DNA of 64,000 nucleotides from Meconema thalassinum (taxonomy: Eukaryota > Arthropoda > Insecta > Orthoptera > Tettigoniidae): positions 48,917,348-48,981,347 of the forward strand of contig OX336393.1 in the NCBI GenBank assembly GCA_946902985.2. Direction: 5' to 3'. The notes below the pieces were generated by a model. That model was given only the letters and a program-made list of their open reading frames with translations. It was not told where the DNA came from and searched no databases. Below are positions 19,369 through 31,067 of this stretch, piece after piece (the stretch's first letter is position 1; every line of letters starts with the position of its first letter). Made by a program: the position numbers and the translations under genes.

Positions 19369-20200
19369 AGTCCAATAGAATGCAATTTCTGAGCAACCAA
19401 AAAAATAAAAATAAAATACACAAATATATTCAACCATTATCGCATTGTGGCTGTATAAACCATGCCAGGGAAGTAAAATGTAGAAGAATTTCTTTTTGCT
19501 TTTCGAAACTTATAAGTCAGGCAGTGGACGCTTTCGTGCCAATATTCGTCATTGCTGTAAAGAAAGGAGCAGAGCGATAAATCGGGTCCGCTATATTTCC
19601 TAGCAGCAAACATAACCATAAGTGATAAGTAGTGATGTTTACCTAATTATAATTTGCGACCAAATATCATGATTTTAGTATCGATTACGTACGGATTTCG
19701 CATATCCCTTTAACGATAGAAATGATTTCTTCTCTATTGATAACATAGGAACCTAGCGACTTTTTACTACTACCTAGCTAGTTTTAACAAACGTAAGTTG
19801 GCTACAGTGACATTATTCACCCTGCCAACATACAGAATAAACTGTGTTGTTTCAGCCTTTCAATCTCCTTCAGAGGACTGCGCAAGTCAGTTCAAAAACT
19901 GCTTCTACCCTATTATTATATCTCTTAACGCATAACGTTTCCCATCTTAAAACATGAGGCTCTTCTTGCTAGAATTTAATCTTTGAGAATATTTCTTAAG
20001 AACTTCGTTAATGCAATCTAAATTTTCAAGTGTACATTTGCTCAAAGGCTTTTTTTAATTTTAATTTTTGTTTTTCGTAATTGTTTGTTTAATATTATTA
20101 TTAGTAGTTATATTTTATCTTTTGATTTAATACTTTTAGGGATTTTTCATATTTAGGCGTCCACTCTAAATTTGAATTCAATTTTAAATGTGTAGGCCTA
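19369..20200. other. no gene recognised
   Basis: AT-rich. Short frames (19380-19619) have no motif. Nothing else could be assigned. Confidence 0.35.
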
Positions 20201-20204
20201 TACA

Positions 20205-20265
20205 TTAATCTTTGTTAAGAAGGGCAGATGACCTGGCTGTTCCGCCCTTTGAAAACAATAATAAT
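20205..20265 (+). mobile_element. SINE tail fragment
   Basis: GAAGGGCAGATGACCTGGCT with GTTCCGCCCTTTGAAAACAA matches the end of the SINE at 24205-24410 and, inverted, 59575-59630. Confidence 0.45.
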
Positions 20266-20609
20266 TTTAACTTCGTTAATGGTTAATGTGTACTCGATGA
20301 ATTTTATTTTTCTTTCTTCTAAAGTTTGTTTTTGAAATATATATTTTTACAGTCTAGTATTTTCTTCCAAATAGATAGGCTACATATTGACCTACTTTTG
20401 GCTGAAAAGGTTTTGGGGCGAAAGATAACAAACATTATGTATTCTTCGTTTTTTATTTTATTACTGTGTTCTAATTCAGCTAATTTGAATTTGGAGCAGT
20501 CATGTTCATACCGTTTATTCGTTTTCTTTACCCTACAAGAATCATCCCGTCACGATTGTTGGCGGAGAGCATTTTATGTGTATTAATTGGTGTATTATCA
20601 CCATAACAA

Positions 20610-20830
20610 TGCTTGCCACGGTGGGTGAGTGGTTATCCTGTTGGACTACCAACCCCAAGCTTGCAGTTTCGCACCTGGCCATGGTAATTTTTGAAAGGCA
20701 ACAAAAATCACGTCACGCATGTCATACGTTGTTGGCATGTTAAAGAATCCATTTGAATTCAGTAGGCCGAGTTCATAATGGAAAAAATAATCTCAGGAAT
20801 TTCCGCCAACACTTAAGTTCCTCCATTCTC
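20610..20830 (+). mobile_element. tRNA-headed SINE (distinct family)
   Basis: CCACGGTGGGTGAGTGGTTA is A-box-like and GCAGTTTCGCACCTGG takes the B-box place. GTTGGCATGTTAAAGAATCC in the body recalls family S1. Degenerate. Confidence 0.5.
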
Positions 20831-21660
20831 TACTAGAAACCGCTATAGTGTTCAAGAGCATAGTTATCTAACCTCCTTGATTATCATAGCGCTGCAAGGA
20901 ACAACATAATTCGACATGCTAGCTGCCCTCTGGGCGCGAATAACAAAGCTTGCCCTTGGCTCCCCAGGCCATACGATAGTATTATTATAACAATTATAAC
21001 ATTCTTTAAATTTTAAATAACATGGAATTCAAAACATTTCCCAGGATTCCAATTCTGAATGTGTAGACAGCTGCACCGAAATATGAGTGTCTAGTATACA
21101 GTTCAGGATGACTTGTCTTGAAATAACTTACGCAACGCGACAGACACATTTAGGTTTGTCACTTTAAATTCTAAAGTTATTGCGTCCAGATATCTTTTTC
21201 TCCATGAATAATGTAGTATAATTTCGTCCAAACTCTCCATAAACCATTCCTGTATACCCAAAAGGAAACAGGGAGTATATTTAACTAATGAATGTCATGC
21301 ATAATTCAATTTCATCACTAGCATGACCATTTCAAAACCGCTAACGTTTATCACTTCCAGCTAACATTCCATTTTCATTAAAGCTTATCGTCTCTGAGCC
21401 TGTGTTTATCAAACACATCATTTAATTTATTTAAATGAAAAGGATTTTGTTACGTAAGCGTATTATCTCATCCCATTCAATCGCATCACATTCAGGTTTG
21501 CAAATATTACAACACTGATGTTACTAAAATACACAGGTGTGTCACTTATGGAAGCCCTAACGTGCGTGTCAAATCTCAAAGAATTTTTGTCAGTCCTAAA
21601 TACACAATCGATTTGAAAATTTGATGTATCTATTTTTTTCTGACAACTAAGGGTGCTTGT
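20831..21660. other. no gene recognised
   Basis: No open frame of note and no repeat shared with the window. Confidence 0.35.
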
Positions 21661-21685
21661 TTTGAATGTGTTTCTTTATTTGCAG

Positions 21686-21800
21686 AGAATTCTGTTTATT
21701 GTTGAACATTATCAAACTGTGTAAATATATCTCCAGGAATGGAGACAATATAATTTTGTTATTCAGTTTTGATGGAAATAAATGCAGTGTTTAGTTGCAT
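21686..21800 (+). other. possible non-coding terminal exon of the cuticle-type gene
   Basis: The acceptor-like GTTTCTTTATTTGCAG (AG at 21684-21685) is followed about 90 bases later by AATAAA (21777-21782) and a T/G-rich stretch. A donor-like CCAA-GTAAAA lies at 18995, 17 bases after the stop codon of the gene. No good AATAAA is seen directly after the coding exon. Insect genes with a spliced 3' untranslated region are known. This is a hypothesis from splice and polyadenylation signals only. Confidence 0.35.
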
Positions 21801-21910
21801 CTGTTTGGTTTATTGAAAGCCCCACACAGTTACAATGTGTAGTCTAGTTTCACCTTGAAACATACCACGGTCGCCTCCTTCCCCAGCCCATACCCACAGT
21901 ACCCACAGGT

Positions 21911-22343
21911 CAACAGCAGATGATGATAATTGTTGTTTTAAGGGGACTAACATCTAGGTTATCGGCCCTAATGGTTTGGGTGATAGTGAAAGATGAGATG
22001 AGAATGAAAACTATAACTAATACTAACTACAGACTTACAGACTAGAAGAAGAAATGGTAAACAAATAAAGGATAAGGAAAATAAAGGACAGGAAGAAAAC
22101 AAATGCCCCCAACCCTCGAAGAATGAGGATTGAGACACTTGGAAGGAAGGAAAGCCATGAAAGGCAGATAGGAGAGGGGAAAGGAGGACGGGCCCGCTCA
22201 AAGTCAGTGGAAAAGGGGAAATAAACGCACCCAGCTCAGGAATCCCTCGGGATCGCCAACTCCCGAACTCACCGGCCGTGAGCCCTTGAGGGTGTAGCAA
22301 TATCCAGAAGTGGTGAGGCTTGTGCAGAAAGCAGGAGATAACA
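21911..22343 (-). mobile_element. family M retroposon, short form without minisatellite
   Basis: The minus strand ends CCCATTAGGGCCGATAACCT-like into CCCCTTAAAACAACAATTAT and an (ATC) tail (21911-21975), and starts with GGGCTCACGGCCGGTGAGTT near 22285. The body is pyrimidine-rich and lacks the minisatellite of 11120-12335. A related truncated copy is at 25490-25805. Confidence 0.55.
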
Positions 22344-23768
22344 CAAGTAGTTCCGTGAAGAACTATACAGCCTAGTTTCATATATCCTACTCATGTTAAA
22401 TGCCACTATCAACATACTAAATTTCAGTTTAATTGCTGTAACAGATTCGTAGATATTGAGAACCGTCTAAATATTTCGGATTTTCGCCAGGATGGATTTT
22501 TATTTTTGTACTATTACATTAATATTATTGTGTACGTGTGGTATTCAAACTTCAATCGCATGATTAGAACACAAGAAGTAAAAACGAGATTTTAAAAGTA
22601 CGCACACCAGCCATCTTGTGATTATGCAAACAATTGAAATAAATTACATGCCAGTGGATCAACATTTGTATAAGCATTTAACGTGCAACGTTTCACGGCA
22701 CTCGGATATTTAATTCGCGAGAAACGTCCATTTAAATATTTATACTTCGCGTCGCCGCCATATTGGATTTGTGCTCACCAGGTTACTGAAGTCCTATAGG
22801 TGAACATATGTTTATAGTCTCTATGAACATAAAAAAAATTCAGTTTGGTTGCTGTAAAAGATTCATAGATATTGAGAACCGTCTAAATATTTCGGAAGCT
22901 CGCCATTTAGGATTGTTATATGCATAGGCCATAGAGTTATGTACCATTCTAGGACAATTATTGCCTAGGTTCATTATTCAAACTTTCACTTCGATCGCAT
23001 GATTACGACACAAGAAATAAAAACTTAATTTTAAAATTTCGCACAGCCGCCATCTTGAGGTTATGTAAACAATTGAATTAAATTGGATGGCAGTGCATTA
23101 CAATCTGCAAAATCATTTACTGTACCACATTTCACTGCGCTCAGAGAGTTAAATCACGAGAAAAGTCTATTAAAATATTTCAAATTCGCTTGGTCGCCAT
23201 GTTCGTTTTGTACTTTACAGGTTTATGAAATATACATAGGTAAACTTGTATCAGTACCCTTTATCACCGTACAAAATTTCAGGGTGATATCTGTAATAGT
23301 TTCGGAGATATAGAATGTCAGTGAAATATTTCGCACAGCCGCCATTTTGAGGTTATGTAGACAATTGAACTAAATTGGACTCCAGTGCATTACAATGTGT
23401 ATAAACATTTGCTGTACCAAGTTTCATTACGTTTGGATAGTTAAATCGCGAGAAAAGTCTATTTAAAAGTCTCAATTTCGCTTGACCGCCATGTTGGTTT
23501 TGTAGTCACCAGGTTTTTGAAAGTCTCATAGGTGAACTTCTAGTAGTGCCCTTTATCACCGTACACAATTTCAGGGCGATATCGGTAATAGTTTCGGAGA
23601 TATTGAATGCTAGTGAAATATTTCGCACATCCGCCATGATGGATTGGTGAGACGTAACAAAATTTGAAGGGCACGGTCGAGGTCGCCGGGAATAGTGCTA
23701 TGAACTTACCGAGTTTCATTGAAATCACTCCAGCCGTTTAGATTTTATTAGGGGGACACACACACACA

Positions 23769-23802
<34 letters not shown>

Positions 23803-23865
23803 GCACACACACACGGACAAAAGGTGATCTCATAAGCCTATTTTTTCAAAATTGAAAATAGGCTA
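22344..23865 (+). mobile_element. Helentron-like (HINE-type) element, family A, copy 3
   Basis: Starts CAAGTAGTTCCGTGAAGAAC and ends with the hairpin AGCCTATTTT...AAAATAGGCT (23837-23865). The 3' side carries CTCTCT and (CA)n microsatellite and GGTGATCTCATAAGCC. Internal repeats of about 145 bp with CCGCCATGTTGG or CCGCCATCTTGAGG are in the same order as in 14521-16036. Its length (1522 bp) is almost the same as copies 2 and 4. The left flank ends CA rather than AA. Confidence 0.75.
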
Positions 23866-23869
23866 ATGA

Positions 23870-24185
23870 AAAGTAAAAGAAGGCCGACCCCTCGCAGAAG
23901 GAGGGTATCAGGAAAGATGAGCCAAGGGCCAATTAAGGCGGGAAAGTGAAAGACACCCTAGGCCTCAGATACCCCAATACCTTCGAGGTCGGAAGAGAAC
24001 AAGAGCTGACCAAGGAAGGTCGACAGGAATGATCACAGAGAGGAGGCCGGCAAAAGTAAGTGGAAGTAATGCCGAACTCAGCTGGGGTCCCGTGGTCGCT
24101 AACCCAGTCCCACAAGTTGTAACATTCAGTAGACCAGACACCACAGTAACACATGCCAAAGCACATTGAGCCACGATGTATCGAG
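23870..24185 (-). mobile_element. family M retroposon head fragment
   Basis: The minus strand reads GGTTAGCGACCACGGGACCC, CAGCTGAGTTCGGCATTACT and the AGGGTGTCTTTCACTTTCCC end seen in 11160-11330, then stops at the Helentron-like element. Confidence 0.55.
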
Positions 24186-24204
24186 CCATTAAATCAAACA
24201 AAAC

Positions 24205-24415
24205 AACTAAGCCCTACTTAGCAGCTAGCATTCTTGGCTGTCGCCCGGAGTTCCGAGTTTGATTCCCGGCTCTGACAAAATAAATATTTCTTGTCTGAGG
24301 GCTGGAACGAGGTATAGTCAGCCTCGTGAGGAAAAAATTGAGAACAGGTGGGTTTGAAGGGCTGATGACCCCGCTGTTCCGCCCTTTAAAACAACAATAA
24401 CTATCTAACTCAAAA
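24205..24415 (+). mobile_element. SINE family S5 copy
   Basis: GAGTTTGATTCCCGGCTCTG is the B-box region; CCTCGTGAGGAAAAAATT and GGGCTGATGACCCCGCTGTT CCGCCC follow. It ends in AAAACAACAATAAC. Confidence 0.6.
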
Positions 24416-24419
24416 ATCA

Positions 24420-25075
24420 GAAACCTCTATGGACATCAAATTGGCAAGTGAAAAACTAAAGGAAGTAGGAGACTTCTGTTACTTAGGAAGCAAAATAACC
24501 AGTGATGGACGAAACAAAGAGGATATCAAAAGTGTGTTGGCTCAGGCAAGGTAAGCATTTCTACAGAAAAGGAATCTGTTGACATCGAATATAGAATATA
24601 GATTTAGGTGTTAGGAAGTCATTTTTGAAAGCCTTTGTCTGGAGCTTGGCGCTCTATTTAAGTGAAACTTGAACTGTTGGAGCAGAGGAAAAGAGGAGAA
24701 TTGAAGCTTTTGAAATGTGGTGTTACAGGAGAATGATGAAGATCAGATGGGTAGATAGGGTTACAAATGAAGTGGTATTAAGAGAGTGGGAGAGAAGAGA
24801 TGTTTCTGGCGACTGCTAATGAAGAAAAGAGATAGGTTGGTAGGACACATACTAAGACACCCAGGAATAACAAGGTTAGTTATGGAAGGAAGGGTCTAGG
24901 ACAAGAACTGTAGGGGTAGACTAAGGTTAGAATATGTTAAACAGATTGCCTCGGATGTAGGGTGTGGTAGCTATGTAGCTACCATGTAGAGATGAAACGA
25001 TTAGCTCAGGACAGGGAGGCATGGAGAGCTGCATCAAACCAGACAAAAGATTGAAGACTCAAACAACACCAACAA
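24420..25075 (+). pseudogene. LINE-C fragment, longest copy
   Basis: Begins with LKEVGDFCYLGSKITSDGRN, a typical segment just after the RT palm, then decays through several frameshifts and stops into EKRRIEAFEMWCYRRMMK and the RDRLVGHILRHPGI part. The end GATTGAAGACTCAAACAACA is that of the family. It has a small internal duplication of GTAGCTA (24960-24985). Inactive. Confidence 0.75.
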
Positions 25076-25084
25076 ACAAGCTTT

Positions 25085-25320
25085 CGATTACCATTTCAGC
25101 CATGTTCCGTGGTTCCCCACTTATACTCCAGGCAAATGCCGGGATGGTTTCTAACTTAAGGCCACGACCGCCTGCTTCGCAATCCTCATATGAATTAGAA
25201 ATACTCAAAATAATACAGCCATCAAAGTAACACAGGTTATTAGTTATATTCCACACACAGTCAAGTACACACAGCTACATTATCACAATGTCTGAAAGAC
25301 CCTGAATAGAACAACAACAG
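25085..25320 (+). mobile_element. SINE fragment (shared GGTTCCCC...CAGGCAAATGCCGGGA body)
   Basis: CGTGGTTCCCCACTTATACT, CAGGCAAATGCCGGGATGGT and AAGGCCACGACCGCC, then a tail with AATACAGCCATCAAAGTAAC. The head is missing. Confidence 0.55.
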
Positions 25321-25489
25321 CAAACTACCATAATTTGGAAATTCGAGGTTGGAATCGCATAGACTACATCCTGATTTAATCTCCCCGACCCTAATCATAA
25401 ACTCTGAAATTTACAATCACTATGACAGGCATTGCAATAACTCAGGTTGTCAGATAAATACGTCACACATATGAGTATATCGAGGTGGT

Positions 25490-25805
25490 GGTTGTTTTTT
25501 TATATCAAGATGCGAAACATCTAGGTCACCTGCCCACAATGATTTGGGTGGAAGGGGAAAGAAATTGAATGAACAAGAATAAAAGGAACGAGAGGAAATA
25601 AAAGACGGTGAAAATGAATTCCTTCGACCCTCGAAGAATAAGGATTGGGGGAATTGAAAGAGAGCAGAGCTAAGAAGATAGGAAAGGGAAATAGGAGAGG
25701 TTCCGCCACATAGTCAATAGAAGAAAGGGGAAAACGGACCCAGCTCAGAATTCCGTGGGGGTCGCCAACTCACTAGCAGTGAGTCCTTGAGGGTGTAGGG
25801 CCGTG
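25490..25805 (-). mobile_element. family M retroposon, truncated short form
   Basis: The minus strand shares GTTGGCGACCCCCACGG, GAGCTGGGTCCGTTTTCCCC and the CCCAAATCATTGTGGGCAGG end with the copy at 21911-22343. Confidence 0.5.
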
Positions 25806-27110
25806 TATGATACAGCCTCAATTAGGGCCTCTCACAGAAGTGATTGTACCTAAATACAAATACCTATGTTCATGGGGAATTAAGAATTGTACAATACGTT
25901 ATAAATCTTTAATGGTGTTACTCAGTAATGCATATTTTTGTATCTTATTCCTGTAAAAATTAATTTAAATTTGTACTTTTTATGAGTGTAGAAATCAATT
26001 AGGCATACATTTCTTAAGAATTGCACACGAGTGCTTTGTGAATGTTACATGAAGCCCAGCATAGATGTGTAAACGTTTATTTCAGTGATATTTATGACAA
26101 TGAACAAATATGACAAAAATATGTAAACAAATATGCCAAATCTCTACCCATCTTTCTATCAAAATGACCGAAGTTTGGGAACGTTGATGATTGCTAAAAT
26201 TCATAAGACCACGGAATTATGGAGGGCAACGTACCGTAGATTGATGCATTCCTATTCCTTGCATATTAATGGGTCTACACATGCGAAAACTCGCCCACTT
26301 TTATTGATGTGTTACGTGATCCATGCTATACACTGAGACCATAGGAGACCCAACAAATCAGCTTTGGAAATAACCAGCCAGTTCTAATTGCATAACCTCT
26401 TCTGTCTGCTTGGAATAACAACACTTTTTGCACCTGTTGTGAGCGTATGCAAATGTGTTGTGTGTTCAGAGCCCAGAATAATAATGCCAAGTATTCTTGA
26501 CCATACAAATATGAATAAAATAAAGTTCAATAAATTTCAATTCTGGTGTTGATGCTAGATTCAAGAGGCAAAACAAGCTTTGTTATCTGACCAAAGTGTT
26601 TCCATCATTCATTCAGCTCACCCACAACAATTCATTGTGTGTTGTCCACTTAAAAAAGTGACAGTCAGGTAACATTTTATAAATAATTTTGCAGTGAATA
26701 GCGCATCATTTCAATAATAGAAGCTTGAAAAGGAACTCGGTCAATGCTGCAATTCTAACAATAAACTCTATTTGTATTCAGTTATGTTATTTGGCGTCCG
26801 AAGCCAAATTCACACCCACATGCACTGAAAATAATAAAGCAGACGAACAATGGAGATGAATAAAAAAAGAAGCCACTGGACTCCAATGCTCCACTAATAG
26901 GTCTCCTGCCACGTCAGCTCGTATTGTGTTCAAATAATCGATTTATTATCAGGTCGATATAGGCACGCTGTGGCACCCACAGATTTATTTAATGCAATTT
27001 GCTTGTCCTCTTTCTACTATAGGCTTTTAATATTTATTTATTTATCTATCATTCTATGTTTTTATTTATTTATTTGGTTGGTTTCTTGTTTCATTTCGTT
27101 TCTTATTTTT
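25806..27110. other. no gene recognised
   Basis: AT-rich sequence. A 67-residue frame at 26133-26336 has no motif. No shared repeat was seen until 27111. Confidence 0.35.
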
Positions 27111-27310
27111 AGCCTACTTTCGATTTTTGCAAAAAATGCAAGTAGACTTATGAGATCAACACAGGGCGAAAAAAGTGTGTCTGTCTGTGTGTGTGTATGT
27201 GTGTGTGTGAGTCTGTGTGTGTGTGTGTATGTGTGTGTGAGTCTGTGTGTGTGTGTGTCTGTGTGTGTGTGAGTGTGTGTACTCTGAATGTCTGTCCCCC
27301 CCCTATCAAT
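27111..27310 (-). mobile_element. truncated Helentron-like 3' end (family B) with (TG)n microsatellite
   Basis: The hairpin AGCCTACTTTC...GCAAGTAGACTTATGAGATC (27111-27155) is the terminal hairpin of family B in inverted orientation. A TG/CTG microsatellite fills 27175-27285. The rest of the element is missing. Cys/Val- and His/Thr-repeat frames here are translations of the microsatellite. Confidence 0.6.
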
Positions 27311-27451
27311 TCGAACACGTGTGATGGTCCCAATTTGTGACCAGAATGAAATAATTTTATATTTTATTATTATTATTATTATTATCAATATTTTTTAAGT
27401 ATACATTTTACCTTTTATTAGTTATTATGTTAACTAATATATTTATATCTA

Positions 27452-28916
27452 CACACATCAAAAAAAGTTTTGCATCACCTCGGTTCCAAGAGTTCCGGAA
27501 CCGTTAAATACAAAGGGAATAGAGATCAACACAAACAACATTTCAGCTCGTTTTATTGCTCATGAGACCCACACATTGCATGTTGTACCATCATACAGCT
27601 AGACTTTCAGCATTTGTGGTCCAGATTGCAGTACACACCACTACCTCTAATACCCAGTAGCACGTCCTCTTGCATTGATGCATGCCTGTATTCGCCGTGG
27701 CATACTATCCACAAGTTCATCAAGACACTGTTGGTCCAAATTGTCCCACTCCTCAACGACAATTCGGCGTAAATCTCTCAGAGTGGTTGGTGGGTCAAGA
27801 CGTCCATAAACAGCCCTTTTCAACATATCCCAGGCATGTTCGATAGGGTTCATGTCTGGCGAACATGCTGGCCACTGTAGTCGAGCGATGTCGTTATCTT
27901 GAAGGAACGCATTCACAAGATGTGCACGATGAGGTCGAGAATTGTCGTCCATGAAGACAAATGCCTCTCCAATATTCTGCCGATATGGTTGCACTATGGG
28001 TCGGAGGATGTCATTCAGGTATCGTAAAGCCGTTTCGGAGCCTTCCATGACCACCAGTGGCGTACGTCGGCCCCACATAATGCCACCCCAAAACATCAGG
28101 GAACCACCACCTTGCTGCACTCGCTGGACAGTGTGTCTAAGACGTTCAGCCTGACCAGGGTGCCTCCAAACACGTCTCCGACGATTGTCTGGTTGAAGGC
28201 ATATGCGACACTCATCGGTGAAGAGAACGTGATGCCAATTCCGTGGGGTCCATTCAGCATGTTGTTGGGCCCATCTGTACCGCGCTGCATGGTGTCGGGG
28301 TTGCAAAGCTGGACCTCGCCATGGACGTCGGGAGTGAAGTTGCGCATCATGCAGCCTATTGCGCACAGTTTGAGTTGAAACACGACGTCCTGTGGCTGAA
28401 CGAAACGCATTATTCAACATGGTGGCATTGCTGTCAGGGTTCCTCCGAGCGGCAATCCGTAAGTAGCGGTCATCCACTACAGTAGTAGCCCTTGGGCGGC
28501 CTGAGCGAGGCCTGTCATCGACAGTTCCTGTATCTCTGTACCTCCTCCATGTCCGAACAACATCGCTTTGGTTCACTCTGAGACGCCTGGAAACTTCCCT
28601 TGTTGAGAGCCCTTCTTGACACAAAGTAACAATGCGGACGCGATCGAACTGCGGTATTGACCTTCTAGGCATGGTAGAACTACAGACAACATGAGCAGCG
28701 TACCTTCGTCCTGGTGGAATGACTGGAACTGATCGGCTGTCGTACCCCCTCCGTCTAATAGACCCTGCTCATGCATGGTTGTTTACATCTTTGAGCAGTT
28801 TTAGTGACATCTATTAACAGTCAAAGGGACTGTATCTTGGATACAATATACACAGTCAACATCTATATGCCGGAGATCTGGGAACCGAGGTGATGCAAAA
28901 CTTTTTTTGATGTGTG
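27452..28916 (-). mobile_element. intact Tc1-type DNA transposon
   Basis: Perfect 36-bp terminal inverted repeats (27452-27487 and 28881-28916), beginning CACACATCAAAAAAAGTTTT, are flanked by TA on both sides (27450-27451 and 28917-28918). The single 341-codon transposase gene is open. At 1465 bp it has the normal size for a Tc1-like element. All visible parts needed for movement are present. Confidence 0.95.
27647..28672 (-). CDS. Tc1-like transposase, DD34E, apparently intact
   Basis: The 341-residue cut-and-paste transposase acts on the element's own terminal repeats and inserts at TA. Residues 1-110 form two helix-turn-helix parts (MPRRSIPQFDRVRIVTLCQE, then GLSTREVSRRLRV) with a GRPR hinge at 58-61. 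The DDE core has D153 (FTDEC), D243 (MDDNSRPH) and E278 (SPDMNPIEHAWD), with 34 residues between the last two, the Tc1 spacing. The Gly-rich part GGGSLMFWGGI (188-198) is typical of the family. The ATG at 28670-28672 is the only reasonable start, placed about 210 bases inside the right terminal repeat. No stop or frameshift. The C-terminus ends INARGRATGY. Arg-rich composition and higher GC than its surroundings mark recent arrival. Confidence 0.95.
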   Translation of the reverse strand: MPRRSIPQFDRVRIVTLCQEGLSTREVSRRLRVNQSDVVRTWRRYRDTGTVDDRPRSGRPRATTVVDDRYLRIAARRNPDSNATMLNNAFRSATGRRVSTQTVRNRLHDAQLHSRRPWRGPALQPRHHAARYRWAQQHAEWTPRNWHHVLFTDECRICLQPDNRRRRVWRHPGQAERLRHTVQRVQQGGGSLMFWGGIMWGRRTPLVVMEGSETALRYLNDILRPIVQPYRQNIGEAFVFMDDNSRPHRAHLVNAFLQDNDIARLQWPACSPDMNPIEHAWDMLKRAVYGRLDPPTTLRDLRRIVVEEWDNLDQQCLDELVDSMPRRIQACINARGRATGY

Positions 28917-28918
28917 TA

Positions 28919-30260
28919 TTATTATGCGGTAATGTAGAATATTATGGCAAATGAAAGGACTTGGAGCGATACACATTATATTTGAAATAAGTTAAGACGC
29001 TTGACTGAATATTATTTCTGAAGAAAATTCGAACAAGAGAAGAAGAGGGCTGTTCACAGAAGGGCGGTTTTGCCACGGCTTCTTGGGAATGACATAAATA
29101 GACACTTATGTCTGTCACATCAAATATTCTACCAGTATACAAATCATACTAAGAAGAGATTCTATGAAGACTTGCCACTAACAATGCTGGGCCGATGAAT
29201 GAGTCCTTTGCAACTTGATACAAAAGGTGGGCTGGACCTCCCGAGAATTGCTACAAAGAAGTATTGTCATTGTTGATATGTGAAAGGCGGGCTTATATCG
29301 CCTAGCGACTTCTGAAGAGGGGACAGACTCGTGCCATACCTGGGAACGTTATATATATGACGGCCGCCCAAATGGATCATTATTATTGAATTGCTGGAGG
29401 AGAGGGAATGATGCTGAGTGGAGCAGAGGAACTTGTAGCGAGATGGAGTCTATAACGCAGTTCTAAACTAGACAGTATGTGAATTTGATAAGACATTCTG
29501 TCTCATCAAACTGTGACATGGTTGTGTACGAGGCTATTGTCACAGGAATGATTTTTGGAATTTATTCCGTCATCCACATATAAATTAATTACTTTGAGGA
29601 AGATCAGGGCCATATGGAACTCTCTACGCAACAATCCAACTACAAAGATCTTCAATGCGGTGAGCGATGTAAACAGTTATACTCCAGTCAAATCAGAAGG
29701 CTCTCATCCATATAAAATTCAATCTAAATTTTATACAATTAACTCAGTATACTCCAATTTCCAATCAAGACCCATAATACAAGTAAATTCAGTAGATTCT
29801 TTCATTTAAATTTATTATTATTATTATCTTTAGTATTTTATTCTTTTTGCACTTGTTGTTTTTATATATTAAATTCATTTTAAATTCAAATGTTTGACTG
29901 GTAGCTAGAAATTACTATAAGGCAACACCATACGCCTGAACTAATTATCGTAAGGTTAGATTACGTAAGTTTCACTACGGCTGGAGATAGGAATTTCGAT
30001 GCTCTACCTCTTTTTAACCGAGGTTTTAATATATTATTTTGATCATGATATATAAATGATCTGGCGCCCTGGCAATACATATGATACTACACATTATGTA
30101 CTTTTTTTAGTGAAGCTGACAACAATACAGATACACTATTAGATTAATACACAATTAAATGTTTCATTTTGATCACCCAAAGGTGGGCGACCATTTAAAT
30201 AATCAGTTTCTTAATAACCTTTTTTTATTAACTTTATTCTTATTAACAGTAATCAAGATT
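28919..30260. other. no gene recognised
   Basis: An 84-residue frame at 29555-29809 has no known motif. A TTATTATTATTATC run is at about 29812-29828. No shared repeat identified. Confidence 0.35.
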
Positions 30261-30279
30261 CAGTTTCTCTATAACCCAT

Positions 30280-30425
30280 TACAAATAACGCCCAACTAGT
30301 GAGGCAAGTTTAAAAGTCCCACAAACCATTACAAATGGCTGCCTCAACGAGGGACATTAAATACTCCTTAAACCATTACAAATGGCTGCCTCAACGAGGG
30401 ACATTAAGCTCACTAACCCATTACA
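30280..30425. repeat. short tandem repeat, unit about 51 bp
   Basis: CCATTACAAATGGCTGCCTC with AACGAGGGACATTAA occurs twice (about 30327 and 30372), with partial diverged units before (CCCATTACAAATAACGCCC) and after (CCCATTACACACGG). Confidence 0.6.
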
Positions 30426-30429
30426 CACG

Positions 30430-30720
30430 GTGAATGCGAATTGAACGAAATTTGGTGCAAAGGTAGCACTAGCAAAGGACACCTCAGGGTCATGTTTTAT
30501 ATCGCCGCCATCTTTACTAAAACTGAATGGTGGCCACTCAAACGTTCAAAACGTAAAATCAAATAACGACTAACCAAATCATCCGATCTCTACCAAATTT
30601 GGTAACAACATACCTTCGTATAGGATGCGTCTTGTGACCAAACTACAAGGTCGTCCGCCATACCATTTCAGGATGGCGGCCGTGCGAATTATGCAAACTT
30701 TATAATCCATATCATGGGAC
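30430..30720. repeat. possible relic of a Helentron-like internal region
   Basis: CGCCGCCATCTTTACTAAAA, CCAAATTTGGTAACAACATA and AGGATGGCGGCCGTGCGAAT resemble in style the repeats of family A, but termini are not visible. Weak. Confidence 0.3.
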
Positions 30721-31067
30721 CCACCAGTTCCGATTATCGAGCCGAGAATCGTTTTAACTGTTCTAAAGGAAGAGGCACGTTCGAAATTAAAAGTTTATTT
30801 TGTAATACTATAGTGCAGACATGATTTTAAAAAGCTGAGCCGATTCAGTAATGAGACAAGATGGCAGCGGATATCTTGTGCCTGACTTATATTTCACTAA
30901 TTTGAGTATTGCATGCAATATAGCGTACTGATACAAAATAAATAAACGTTGTATGAAATGCTTTATATATAAATAATATACTCCAGTGATGAAATCGTTT
31001 AGTGTAAATCATTATTTGCTAACAAGTTCTATGTAAGTCATTTTATATAGAACGATATTCGTTGACA
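30721..31067. other. no gene recognised
   Basis: AT-rich, no open frame or shared repeat. Confidence 0.35.

Noticed and set aside
26970..27388. Frames with Cys-Val or His-Thr repeats
   Set aside because: They are translations of the (TG)n microsatellite.
28096..28485. Additional frames inside the Tc1 element
   Set aside because: They are shadows of the transposase gene in other frames.
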